Notes under the pieces: generated by a model | Seen by the model: the letters and a program-made list of their open reading frames with translations, nothing else | Database searches by the model: none | Told to the model about the DNA's origin: nothing | Position numbers and translations under genes: made by a program | In this document: piece by piece, positions 1-8,315 of the stretch | Numbering within the stretch: position 1 is the stretch's first letter | Layout of the letters: every line of letters begins with the position of its first letter | Origin: DASRWD01 sp044507975 | Lineage (GTDB): Bacteria > Deinococcota > Deinococci > Deinococcales > Trueperaceae | Direction: 5' to 3' | Assembly: GCA_044507975.1 (NCBI GenBank) | Contig: JBIQIQ010000101.1 | Span: 1 to 8,682, forward strand | Length of the DNA stretch: 8,682 bases

Positions 1-2627
<2,627 letters not shown>

Positions 2628-2650
2628 CGGCCGGCCCCTTCAGGGCAAGC

Positions 2651-2665
2651 CTGGCCTCAGGCCAG
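2651..2665. terminator. Short palindrome between convergent metH and metF-like genes
   Basis: CTGGCCT-C-AGGCCAG is a 15-nt palindrome with 7-nt arms. As RNA it would form a 6-bp GC-rich stem with a 3-nt loop. It overlaps the last codons and the stop of the minus-strand gene and lies 24 nt past the metH stop, so it could act in both directions. There is no clear T-run on either side. The structure is seen; the terminator role is inferred and weak. Confidence 0.35.
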
Positions 2666-3418
2666 CAGGTCTCCCAGCCAATCGCCGATGCCGACGCGTA
2701 TGGGCATGAAGTAGACGTGCCCGCTCGTGCCGCCGACGTGGTCGAGGGCGCGGGCCGCGAGCGCCTTGTGCCAGGCGAGCGTCGGCTCGAAGCCCGTGGG
2801 GAACACGGCGCGGTTGCGCGAGAGCCAGTAGCGCTGCGACCGTGCGGACGTGACGCTGGTGACGCCCCAGAAGACCTCGACGCCGGCGGTGAGCTCCTGC
2901 CACACCGACAGCAGCCGCAGGTCGAAGAAGGGCTGCGTGAACAGGCCGGCGGCGCCGGCGTCCAACTTCCGCTCCACGTAGGCGAGCTCGTCGGCGAAGC
3001 CGGCGCGGTACGGGTCGAGGGCGGCGTAGGCCCGCACCTCGGGCTGGGACGCCCGCAGGGCGCGCAGCGCGGCGATGCAGAGGTCGGGACCGCCGGGTGC
3101 GGGGTCGTCGCCGGGCGCTGCGCCGGCGGCGGCGTCGCCGGTCACGATCAGCACCTCGTCGACCCCGGCGGCCTGCAGAGACGCGAGCGCCGGCCATCCC
3201 GCCTCGGCGTCGCGCAGCACCTCCCTCGCACGGATGTGGGGCACGGCGCACCACGGGCCGGCGCGGCGGGTCTCGACGGCGGCCTGCCAGCCGCGGGTCT
3301 CGAACTGGGCCAGGTCGGGGACGTTGACGGTGTCGACACGCCCAAGGTCTCTCAGCTCGCTCAGCTGATCGGCCAGGGAGCGGAGGTCGCGGGGCACCAA
3401 CTCGAGGCTGAGGCGCAC
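2657..3418 (-). CDS. metF: Short, diverged methylenetetrahydrofolate reductase-like protein
   Basis: Probable TIM-barrel enzyme that reduces 5,10-methylene-THF to 5-methyl-THF, the methyl donor for MetH. At 253 aa it is shorter than the ~290-300 aa of E. coli-type MetF. Family marks in order: LELVP (E6, at the place of the general-acid Glu in FEFFPP); NVPDL at 32-36; PHIRA (H61, cf. PHLTC); LQAAGVDEVLIVTGD ending at D95 (cf. the ALRGD strand); YVERKLDAGA at 148-156; and FTQPFFD at 160-166 (Q162, cf. ITQFFFD). The residues after D95 are a Gly/Ala/Pro/Asp-rich loop, and the usual YPEVHP segment is replaced by ALDPYRAG. It starts with GTG, 16 nt after the tryptophanase stop and directly before the first barrel strand. 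No good Shine-Dalgarno is visible, but TACCCT lies 6 nt upstream. Alternatives are a flavin-independent short MTHFR or a MetF paralogue with another substrate. The family is fairly secure; the exact reaction is less so. Confidence 0.78.
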   Translation of the reverse strand: MRLSLELVPRDLRSLADQLSELRDLGRVDTVNVPDLAQFETRGWQAAVETRRAGPWCAVPHIRAREVLRDAEAGWPALASLQAAGVDEVLIVTGDAAAGAAPGDDPAPGGPDLCIAALRALRASQPEVRAYAALDPYRAGFADELAYVERKLDAGAAGLFTQPFFDLRLLSVWQELTAGVEVFWGVTSVTSARSQRYWLSRNRAVFPTGFEPTLAWHKALAARALDHVGGTSGHVYFMPIRVGIGDWLGDLLA

Positions 3419-3424
3419 CCCAGC

Positions 3425-3430
3425 AGGGTA
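3425..3430 (-). promoter_or_regulatory. Candidate -10 element (leaderless type) before the metF-like gene
   Basis: TACCCT on the minus strand ends exactly 6 nt before the GTG at 3418, matching TANNNT. This spacing would put the transcript start on the start codon. No TTGACA-like -35 is visible at 16-19 nt. It sits inside the 16-nt gap after the tryptophanase stop, so it would be an internal promoter. Chance is possible for this single site. Confidence 0.35.
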
Positions 3431-3434
3431 ACCG

Positions 3435-4838
3435 TCACACGAGGAGCGAGCCGGCGACAGGCTCGAAGCGCGCCGTGAAGTGGCGGAGCACCGGCGGGGC
3501 CTCCACCATCCGCACCCCGCGCACGCGCTCCCGCTCCGACCCGACGTGGGCGATCACCTCGGCGAGGTAGTCGACGTGGCTCTGCGTGTAGGTGCGGCGC
3601 GGGAACGCCAGGCGCACCAGTTCCTGCCTGGCCGGCCTCTCGCTGCCGTCCGGCTGGCGGCCGAACATCACCGAACCGATCTCGACCGAGCGCACGCCCC
3701 CTTCGAGGTAGAGCACGAGCGACAACGCCCAGGCCGGGTACTCGGCCTGCGGAACGTGCGGCAGGAGGGCCTTGGCGTCGATGTAGACGGCGTGGCCGCC
3801 CGTCGGCCTCACGATCGGAACGCCGGCGCCGAGGAGCCTCTCGCCGAGGTACTCGACCGACCGGATCCGGTAGCGGAGGTAGTCCTCCTCCAGCGCCTCC
3901 TCGAAGCCCACCGCCAGCGCCTCGAGGTCGTAGCCGGCCAGGCCCCCGTAGGTCGGGAACCCCTCCGTGAGGATGAGCTGGTTGCGCGCGGCCTGCGCGA
4001 GGTCCGGGTCGTTCAGCGCGAGGAAGCCGCCGATGTTGCCCATGCCGTCCTTCTTCGCGCTCATGGTGGCCCCGTCGGCGAGGGAGAACATCTCCTGAGC
4101 GATCTCCCGAGGAGACCTGTCCGCGTAGCCGGGCTCGCGCAGCTTCACGAGGTAGGCGTTCTCCGCGTAGCGGCAGCTGTCGATGAAGAGCGGCACGCCG
4201 TGCTCGCGGCAGGCGGCGCTCACCTCCCGCACGTTCGCCATGCTCACGGGCTGCCCGCCGCCGGAGTTGTTCGTGACCGTGATCATCACCAGCGGCACCT
4301 GACCGCCGCGCTCGCCGAGGACCCGCCGCAGGGCCCCGACGTCCATGTTCCCCTTGAACGGGTGGTCGCTGGCAGTGTCCGAGGCCTCCGGCGACGGCAG
4401 GTCGAGCGCGGTGGCGCCGACGGCCTCTACGTTCGCGCGGGTCGTGTCGAAGTGCGTGTTGCTGGGCACGACGTCGCCGGCCTTCAGAGCCACCGTGGCC
4501 AGGATGCGCTCCGCCGCCCTCCCCTGGTGCGTGGGCAGGACGTGCTCGAAGCCGGTGATCGCCTTGACGGCGGACTCGAAGCGGTAGAACGACGGGCTGC
4601 CGGCGTAGCTCTCGTCGCCGCGCATCATGCCGGCCCACTGCGCGCTCGACATCGCGCCCGTGCCGGAGTCGGTCAGCAGGTCTATGAGCACGTCGCGCGA
4701 GTGGAGGCCGAAGAGGTTGTAGCCGGCGGTGGCCAGCGCCGCCTCCCGCTCGGCACGCGTGGTGAAGCGGATGGGCTCCACCGCCTTGATGCGGAAGGGT
4801 TCGATGATCGTCTCGAAGCGGGAGTCCGGTCCGTTCAC
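3435..4838 (-). CDS. tnaA: Tryptophanase (PLP-dependent beta-eliminating lyase, tryptophanase/TPL family)
   Basis: Predicted to cleave L-tryptophan to indole, pyruvate and ammonia in the cytoplasm. It has 467 aa and the whole family frame: EPFRIK at 14-19, IDLLTDSGT at 52-60, MMRGDESYAG at 71-80, PTHQGR (phosphate-binding loop) at 102-107, FIDSCRYAENAY with D220 and R223, SAKKD with the PLP lysine K263, EGFPTYGGL at 292-300, and R409 for the substrate carboxylate. Residues that separate the two activities favour tryptophanase. D131 (FDTT) stands where TPL has Thr, I387 (VEIG) where TPL has the phenol-handling Arg381, and H453 (LRHFTA) where TPL has Phe448. The N-terminus and the short loop before FDTT are TPL-like, so overall similarity alone could mislead. 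It starts with GTG, with TAGACT 6 nt upstream. The gene is 64 nt downstream of the aminotransferase and 16 nt upstream of the metF-like gene. Tyrosine phenol-lyase is the alternative; the residues argue against it. Confidence 0.85.
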   Translation of the reverse strand: MNGPDSRFETIIEPFRIKAVEPIRFTTRAEREAALATAGYNLFGLHSRDVLIDLLTDSGTGAMSSAQWAGMMRGDESYAGSPSFYRFESAVKAITGFEHVLPTHQGRAAERILATVALKAGDVVPSNTHFDTTRANVEAVGATALDLPSPEASDTASDHPFKGNMDVGALRRVLGERGGQVPLVMITVTNNSGGGQPVSMANVREVSAACREHGVPLFIDSCRYAENAYLVKLREPGYADRSPREIAQEMFSLADGATMSAKKDGMGNIGGFLALNDPDLAQAARNQLILTEGFPTYGGLAGYDLEALAVGFEEALEEDYLRYRIRSVEYLGERLLGAGVPIVRPTGGHAVYIDAKALLPHVPQAEYPAWALSLVLYLEGGVRSVEIGSVMFGRQPDGSERPARQELVRLAFPRRTYTQSHVDYLAEVIAHVGSERERVRGVRMVEAPPVLRHFTARFEPVAGSLLV

Positions 4839-4844
4839 GCCCCG

Positions 4845-4850
4845 AGTCTA
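4845..4850 (-). promoter_or_regulatory. Candidate -10 element (leaderless type) before tnaA
   Basis: TAGACT on the minus strand lies 6 nt before the GTG at 4838. It fits TANNNT with the spacing expected if transcription begins at the start codon. No clear -35 and no Shine-Dalgarno are visible. It also supports choosing this GTG rather than a start nearer the EPFRIK motif. Confidence 0.45.
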
Positions 4851-4861
4851 GTGCGCGGCTC

Positions 4862-4893
4862 CGGGGGCAGATGCGGCCGCCGCCCGAGCCTCG
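4862..4893 (-). terminator. Possible imperfect hairpin between aminotransferase and tnaA
   Basis: The 64-nt gap between the two genes is very GC-rich. On the minus strand it has GGCTCGGG at its left end and a partly complementary CCCCCGGAGCC about 15 nt further on, with a GCGGCCGC palindrome between them. A stem with a bulge can be drawn, but there is no T-run. The role is a weak inference. Confidence 0.2.
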
Positions 4894-4902
4894 ACACAGG
4901 GT

Positions 4903-6060
4903 TCAGGCCGCCAGCATCGCCTCTATGCGCCTCAGCGCCTCCTCGACCCGATCGAGGCTGGTCGCGTAGCTGAGCCTCACCTGGCCCGGCGCCTCGAAGT
5001 CGGTGCCCGGCACGACGGCGACGCGCGCCTCCTCGAGCAGGCGTATGGCCGCCTTGCCCTCGTCGGGGTCGATGGCGGACACGTCGGCCATGACGTAGAA
5101 GGCCCCCTGCGGCAGGGGCGCGCTCAAGCCCAGGCGGTTGAGGCCGGCGACGAGCACGTCGCGCCGCTCCTTGTACGCCGCCCTCGTCATGCGCTGGAAC
5201 TCCGCCGTCTTCTCTACCTCGTTGAGCGCCGCGACGGTCGCGTGCTGCGCGACCGAGTTCGCTCCGGAGGTCGACTGGCCCTGCAGCCTGTTCATCGCCT
5301 TGATGAGGTCGCGCGGCCCCGCCCCGAAACCGATGCGCCAGCCGGTGAGCGCGTAGCCCTTGCTGGCCCCGTGGATCACGAGCGTGTGCTCGGGGGCGAA
5401 GCGAGCGGCTGGCGTGAACTCCCCGTCGTAGACCAGGTGCTCGTAGAGGTCGTCAGCGAAGACCCACACGTCCTCGCTCGCGGCCAGCTCGGCGATCGCC
5501 TTGACGAGCTCGGGCGGGTAGACGGCGCCGGTCGGGTTCGACGGCGAGTTGAGCACGACCGCCTTCGTGCGCGGCGTGAACGCCGCCCGCACGGCATCGA
5601 TGTCCGGCAGGAAGCCGTCCTCGGGCCGCGTGGGCACGATAACGGGCACCCCTCCGGCCAAGCGCACCTGCGCCGGGTAGGAGACCCAGTACGGCGCCAT
5701 GACGACGACCTCGTCGCCGGGGTCGAGTACGGACAGGAAGCCGTTGTAGAGGACCTGCTTGCCGCCGTTGCTGACCATGACCTGGTCGAGCCCGTAGCTC
5801 AGGCCGTTCTCGCGCTCGAACTTGGCGACCACCGCCTCGCGCAGCTCGGGGGTGCCGTCGGGCGGCGTGTACTTGGTCTTGCCGAGCCTGATGGCCTCGT
5901 GGGCCGCCTCGAGCACGTGGTCCGGCGGCTGGAAGTCGGGCTCCCCGGCCGTCATGAGGACGACGTCGACGCCCTGCCGCGCGAGCTCCTTGGCGCGGCT
6001 GTCGAAGGCCAGCGTCGAGGAGCCCTTGAGGCTCAGGACCGCCCGCGAGAGACCCGGCAC
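4903..6060 (-). CDS. aspB: Aspartate aminotransferase, class I (Thermus type)
   Basis: PLP enzyme that moves the amino group between aspartate and 2-oxoglutarate, giving oxaloacetate and glutamate. It has 385 aa, the normal length. Motifs: TAGEPDF at 37-43, KTKYTPPDGTPELR at 61-74, GGKQ at 99-102, YWVSYP at 124-129, NSPSNPTG with N175, ADDLY with D203 (pairs with the PLP nitrogen) and Y206, GASKGYALTGWRIG with the PLP lysine K234, and VRLSYA with R362 for the alpha-carboxylate. The sequence strongly resembles the T. thermophilus enzyme. From memory, K101 corresponds to the lysine reported there to bind the distal carboxylate of acidic substrates, which favours aspartate over a purely aromatic substrate. 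Some members also act on prephenate. The GTG start lies 9 nt after the ndk stop, with AGGGA at 6067-6071 as a plausible Shine-Dalgarno, so it is probably the second gene of an ndk operon. Confidence 0.93.
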   Translation of the reverse strand: MPGLSRAVLSLKGSSTLAFDSRAKELARQGVDVVLMTAGEPDFQPPDHVLEAAHEAIRLGKTKYTPPDGTPELREAVVAKFERENGLSYGLDQVMVSNGGKQVLYNGFLSVLDPGDEVVVMAPYWVSYPAQVRLAGGVPVIVPTRPEDGFLPDIDAVRAAFTPRTKAVVLNSPSNPTGAVYPPELVKAIAELAASEDVWVFADDLYEHLVYDGEFTPAARFAPEHTLVIHGASKGYALTGWRIGFGAGPRDLIKAMNRLQGQSTSGANSVAQHATVAALNEVEKTAEFQRMTRAAYKERRDVLVAGLNRLGLSAPLPQGAFYVMADVSAIDPDEGKAAIRLLEEARVAVVPGTDFEAPGQVRLSYATSLDRVEEALRRIEAMLAA

Positions 6061-6066
6061 GGCAGA

Positions 6067-6071
6067 TCCCT
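6067..6071 (-). promoter_or_regulatory. Shine-Dalgarno-like AGGGA for the aminotransferase
   Basis: AGGGA ends 6 nt before the GTG at 6060 and overlaps the ndk stop codon (TAG). It is the only recognisable Shine-Dalgarno among the minus-strand starts here. That fits an internal operon gene, while neighbouring genes show a -10-like element instead. Confidence 0.5.
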
Positions 6072-6489
6072 AGACCAGCTCGCTGGGGTCGAAGAAGATG
6101 CCGATCTCGCGCTCGGCGGTGGCGGGGGCGTCTGAGCCGTGCGCCACGTTCTCGTCGATGCTGAGCGCGAAGTCGCCGCGGATCGTGCCGGGAGCGGCGT
6201 CCTTGGGGTTGGTGGCGCCCATCATCTTGCGCCACTCGAGGATCGCGTTCTCGCCCTCTACGACCATGGCGACGACCGGGCCAGAGGTGATGAACGAGAC
6301 CAATCCTTCGAAGAACGGCTTGCCTTGGTGCTCGCCGTAGTGGCGCTCGGCCAGCTCCCGGCTGATGCGCATGAGCTTGAGGCCCTTGATGGCGAAGCCC
6401 TTGGCTTCGAGACGGGCGATGATCGTTCCGGTCAGGCCGCGGCGCACGCCGTCTGGCTTGACCATCGCGAAGGTCTGTTCGACTGCCAT
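6070..6489 (-). CDS. ndk: Nucleoside diphosphate kinase
   Basis: Transfers the gamma phosphate of ATP to nucleoside diphosphates through a phosphohistidine, balancing the NTP and dNTP pools. It has 139 aa from the ATG at 6489, close to the family's usual ~140. All active-site residues are present: K11 (MVKPDGV), Y51, R87, T93 (GATNP), R104 (IRGDF), N114 and the phosphorylated H117 in ENVAHGSD. The frame extends six codons further up to a GTG at 6507. The ATG is preferred because the family begins at MAVEQTFAMVKPD and TAGCAT lies 8 nt before it. It follows the DinB-like gene by 34 nt and precedes the aminotransferase by 9 nt. Confidence 0.97.
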   Translation of the reverse strand: MAVEQTFAMVKPDGVRRGLTGTIIARLEAKGFAIKGLKLMRISRELAERHYGEHQGKPFFEGLVSFITSGPVVAMVVEGENAILEWRKMMGATNPKDAAPGTIRGDFALSIDENVAHGSDAPATAEREIGIFFDPSELV

Positions 6490-6497
6490 GAGCGCCG

Positions 6498-6503
6498 ATG
6501 CTA
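6498..6503 (-). promoter_or_regulatory. Candidate -10 element before ndk
   Basis: TAGCAT on the minus strand lies 8 nt before the ATG at 6489, with no Shine-Dalgarno between. This is compatible with a leaderless or near-leaderless transcript. Just upstream is GCGTAGACCC, a 10-mer that also occurs in the gap before the DinB-like gene. Confidence 0.35.
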
Positions 6504-6518
6504 CCACGGGTCTACGCT

Positions 6519-6531
6519 GGCTCTCAGAGCC
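6519..6531 (-). terminator. Palindrome centred on the DinB-like stop codon
   Basis: GGCTCT-C-AGAGCC (+ strand) is a perfect 13-nt palindrome whose centre is the middle base of the minus-strand TGA stop. In RNA it gives a 5-bp stem with UGA as the loop. It has no T-run, so it is at best a weak terminator or 3'-end stabiliser. The structure is seen; the role is inferred. Confidence 0.3.
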
Positions 6532-6997
6532 CGAGCTGGGCGAGGTGGTTGATGTCGTGGCCGGCCATCATCCGGACCATCAGGTCGGCGCTCTCGAACC
6601 CGCGCTCGGGATGGTACGCCTCCGCCAGCCAGTCCTCGAGCGAGAAACCCGCGATCAGGGCGAGGTTCCAGGCCCGCAGGGCGGCGAACGCCTCCGCGGC
6701 GAGGGTCGGGTCCAGCTTCGCGTAGCGCCGCGCCCAGGCGTCCTGGTCGAACGGCTGCAGCTCGATGCCCGGCGCCGCCACGAGCTGACGCAGGCGGAAG
6801 CCCATGACCATCTCGGTGTCCGCGAGATGGGCCAAGACCTCGCGCGGCGACCACTTCCCTGGGCCGTAAGGCTCGTCGAGCAGCGTTCGGTCGGCGGCCT
6901 CCACGTAGTCCGTCAGACGTACGGGCGTGACCTGCAGCACCTCGACGGGGTCCAACTCACCCAGCAGGGCGAGGTAGTTCGCTACCGGGTCGACCAC
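6524..6997 (-). CDS. DinB/YfiT-family four-helix protein, putative metal-dependent enzyme
   Basis: A 157-aa protein with the DinB_2/YfiT pattern. GPGKWSPREVLAHLADTE spans residues 45-62 and contains H57. A long helix around MGFRLRQLV follows, and HDINHL at the C-terminus supplies H147 and H151. These three histidines are the usual metal ligands of the superfamily, which includes hydrolases and thiol-dependent transferases (bacillithiol or mycothiol S-transferases, maleylpyruvate isomerase). The substrate cannot be told from the sequence. It is soluble, with no signal peptide or membrane segment. It starts with GTG at 6997 with TAGAGT 6 nt upstream, 47 nt after the response-regulator stop and 34 nt before ndk. 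The neighbours do not point to a role. The family is well supported; the function is unknown. Confidence 0.85.
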   Translation of the reverse strand: MVDPVANYLALLGELDPVEVLQVTPVRLTDYVEAADRTLLDEPYGPGKWSPREVLAHLADTEMVMGFRLRQLVAAPGIELQPFDQDAWARRYAKLDPTLAAEAFAALRAWNLALIAGFSLEDWLAEAYHPERGFESADLMVRMMAGHDINHLAQLGL

Positions 6998-7003
6998 TAC
7001 CGA

Positions 7004-7009
7004 ACTCTA
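7004..7009 (-). promoter_or_regulatory. Candidate -10 element (leaderless type) before the DinB-like gene
   Basis: TAGAGT on the minus strand lies exactly 6 nt before the GTG at 6997, fitting TANNNT. No Shine-Dalgarno and no clear -35 are visible. The gap of 47 nt also holds GCGTAGACCC, shared with the ndk upstream region. Confidence 0.4.
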
Positions 7010-7044
7010 CGTGAGGGCCCGCTCCGGGGTCTACGCGAGGGGGC

Positions 7045-8076
7045 TCAGGCGGCGCCGACCTGCTGGCACACGACCTCACCAGCCTCGAAAGCCCGCAGGA
7101 ACGCCTCGACCACGACGGGGTCGAACTGCGTGCCGGCGTTGCGGGACACCTCGGCTACGGCCTCGGCGAGCGGCATGGCGCCCCGGTGCGCACGCTTGCG
7201 CGTGATGGCGTCGAACGCGTCGGCCACCGCAACGATGCGCGCCTCGAGGGGGATGGCCTCCCCTGAGAGACCGTTCGGGTAACCCTTCCCGTCCCAGCGC
7301 TCGTGATGGTTGAGGGCGATCACCTCGGCGAGCCGGACCGTCGGCGAGCGCGACCCGGAGAGCAGCTCGGCGCCCGCCTTCGCGTGGCCCCGCACGATCT
7401 CGAACTCCTCCTCGGTCAGCCCGCTGGGCTTCAGGAGGATCGCGTCGGGCACGGTGATCTTGCCCACGTCGTGCAGCCTCGCGGCCCGCATCAGCATCTC
7501 CACCCGAGCGGGGCCCAATCCCAGGCGCCGACCGACCGAACCTGCGGTCTGAGCGACGCGCCACGTGTGCTCGCCCGTGTCGTCGTCGCGGTACTCCGCG
7601 GCGCGGGCGAGCCTCACCAGCAGCTCCAATTGCGAGTGCTCGAGGTCCTGCGTGCGGCGCCTCACCGCCTCCTCGAGACGGTCGTTCTGCTCCTCGAGCT
7701 GCTTCTGGTAGTAGCGAGTCTCGAGCAGGTTCTTGATGCGCAGGCGCGTCTCGACCGGGTTGACGGGCTTGTTGAGGAAGTCCTTCGCCCCGCTGGCGAG
7801 CGCGGCCTCGCGCAGCTCGGGGCGCAGGTCGCCCGTGACCATGACGACGGGGAACGCGTCGGGGAGCACTGGCCGCAGGTCGCCGAGCACCTGCAGGCCG
7901 TCGCGGCGCGGCATGTGTTGGTCGAGGACGATCAGGTCGGGACGGATCTCGAGGAAGCGCTCGACGGCTCTCAACGGCTCGTCACAGGTGTGCACGTGCA
8001 GGTAGCCGGCGCGCTCCAGTACGCCCCTGACGAGCACGAGGGACGCCTCGTCGTCGTCGATGAGCAAGAGCTTCAT
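7045..8076 (-). CDS. Response regulator with HD-GYP domain, probable c-di-GMP phosphodiesterase
   Basis: A 343-aa two-component regulator of the RpfG type. Residues 1-~118 are a receiver domain with the acidic pocket D7-D9, phospho-acceptor D52 (LDQHMP), T81 and K103 (NKP). About 118-150 is a charged coiled-coil linker (KQLEEQNDRLEEAVRRRTQDL). About 150-335 is an HD-GYP domain with H170 (TGEHTWRV), H202-D203 (LHDVGK), H231, H257-H258, the GYP signature at 265-267 (WDGKGYPNGLSGE) and D286. All expected metal and catalytic residues are present, so hydrolysis of c-di-GMP is likely, controlled by phosphorylation of D52. The ATG at 8076 is chosen because the receiver strand begins there (MKLLLIDDD). 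The frame continues 17 codons up to a GTG at 8127, which would add a tail with no receiver match. It is cytoplasmic. No partner kinase is in the window. Confidence 0.93.
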   Translation of the reverse strand: MKLLLIDDDEASLVLVRGVLERAGYLHVHTCDEPLRAVERFLEIRPDLIVLDQHMPRRDGLQVLGDLRPVLPDAFPVVMVTGDLRPELREAALASGAKDFLNKPVNPVETRLRIKNLLETRYYQKQLEEQNDRLEEAVRRRTQDLEHSQLELLVRLARAAEYRDDDTGEHTWRVAQTAGSVGRRLGLGPARVEMLMRAARLHDVGKITVPDAILLKPSGLTEEEFEIVRGHAKAGAELLSGSRSPTVRLAEVIALNHHERWDGKGYPNGLSGEAIPLEARIVAVADAFDAITRKRAHRGAMPLAEAVAEVSRNAGTQFDPVVVEAFLRAFEAGEVVCQQVGAA

Positions 8077-8100
8077 GCGGCTCAGGTCCACTGCGTGCGC

Positions 8101-8106
8101 AGGATA
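8101..8106 (-). promoter_or_regulatory. Weak candidate -10 element before the response regulator
   Basis: TATCCT on the minus strand lies 24 nt before the ATG at 8076. It would give a transcript with a leader of roughly 17 nt. No good -35 is seen at 16-19 nt, and the Shine-Dalgarno is poor. The support is low. Confidence 0.2.
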
Positions 8107-8264
8107 GTCGACCAACGTTCGGACCACAGCTAAGAACTCCCCATCCCCCTCGGACTCGGGCCAGGCGATCGGCCCTGGGAGGCCCCCTGGCGAGAGGGTA
8201 GCCCCGCGCGTCTGACCGGGCTCTTACGCCGCTGCGGTCCGTATGGCGGCGTCGAGACACCAGA

Positions 8265-8299
8265 GGCGAGCCGGCGGCCACGGGGGCCGCCGGCTCGCC
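8265..8299 (-). terminator. Strong hairpin terminator downstream of nuoN
   Basis: Two perfectly complementary 15-nt arms, GGCGAGCCGGCGGCC (8265-8279) and GGCCGCCGGCTCGCC (8285-8299), enclose a 5-nt loop. The structure lies 16 nt past the nuoN stop. On the minus strand it is followed by TCTGGTGTCT, which is only moderately T-rich. It most likely ends the nuo operon transcript and isolates the response regulator. The rest of the gap, 8107-8264, shows no gene or other clear element. Confidence 0.8.
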
Positions 8300-8315
8300 C
8301 AACCGGTACGACGGG

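Noticed and set aside
3435..4838. Tyrosine phenol-lyase as the call for the beta-eliminating lyase
   Set aside because: The Arg and Phe that handle the phenol ring in that enzyme are replaced by Ile387 and His453, as in tryptophanase, and Asp131 is also of tryptophanase type.
3480..4973. 497-codon open frame on the + strand opposite tnaA
   Set aside because: It is antisense to a gene with complete motifs and has a low-complexity Arg/Val/His-rich composition. It is a shadow frame.
5242..6135. 297-codon open frame on the + strand opposite the aminotransferase
   Set aside because: It is antisense to a gene with full PLP motifs and has no recognisable protein signature.
6490..6507. Extended start of ndk at GTG 6507
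   Set aside because: Family proteins begin near MAVEQTFAMVKPDG; the six extra codons overlap the -10-like TAGCAT.
8077..8127. Extended start of the response regulator at GTG 8127
   Set aside because: The added 17 residues match nothing in receiver domains, and the ATG at 8076 sits right at the first beta strand. It is not fully excluded.
7303..8133. 276-codon open frame on the + strand opposite the response regulator
   Set aside because: It is antisense to a gene with complete REC and HD-GYP motifs; the composition is that of a mirror frame.
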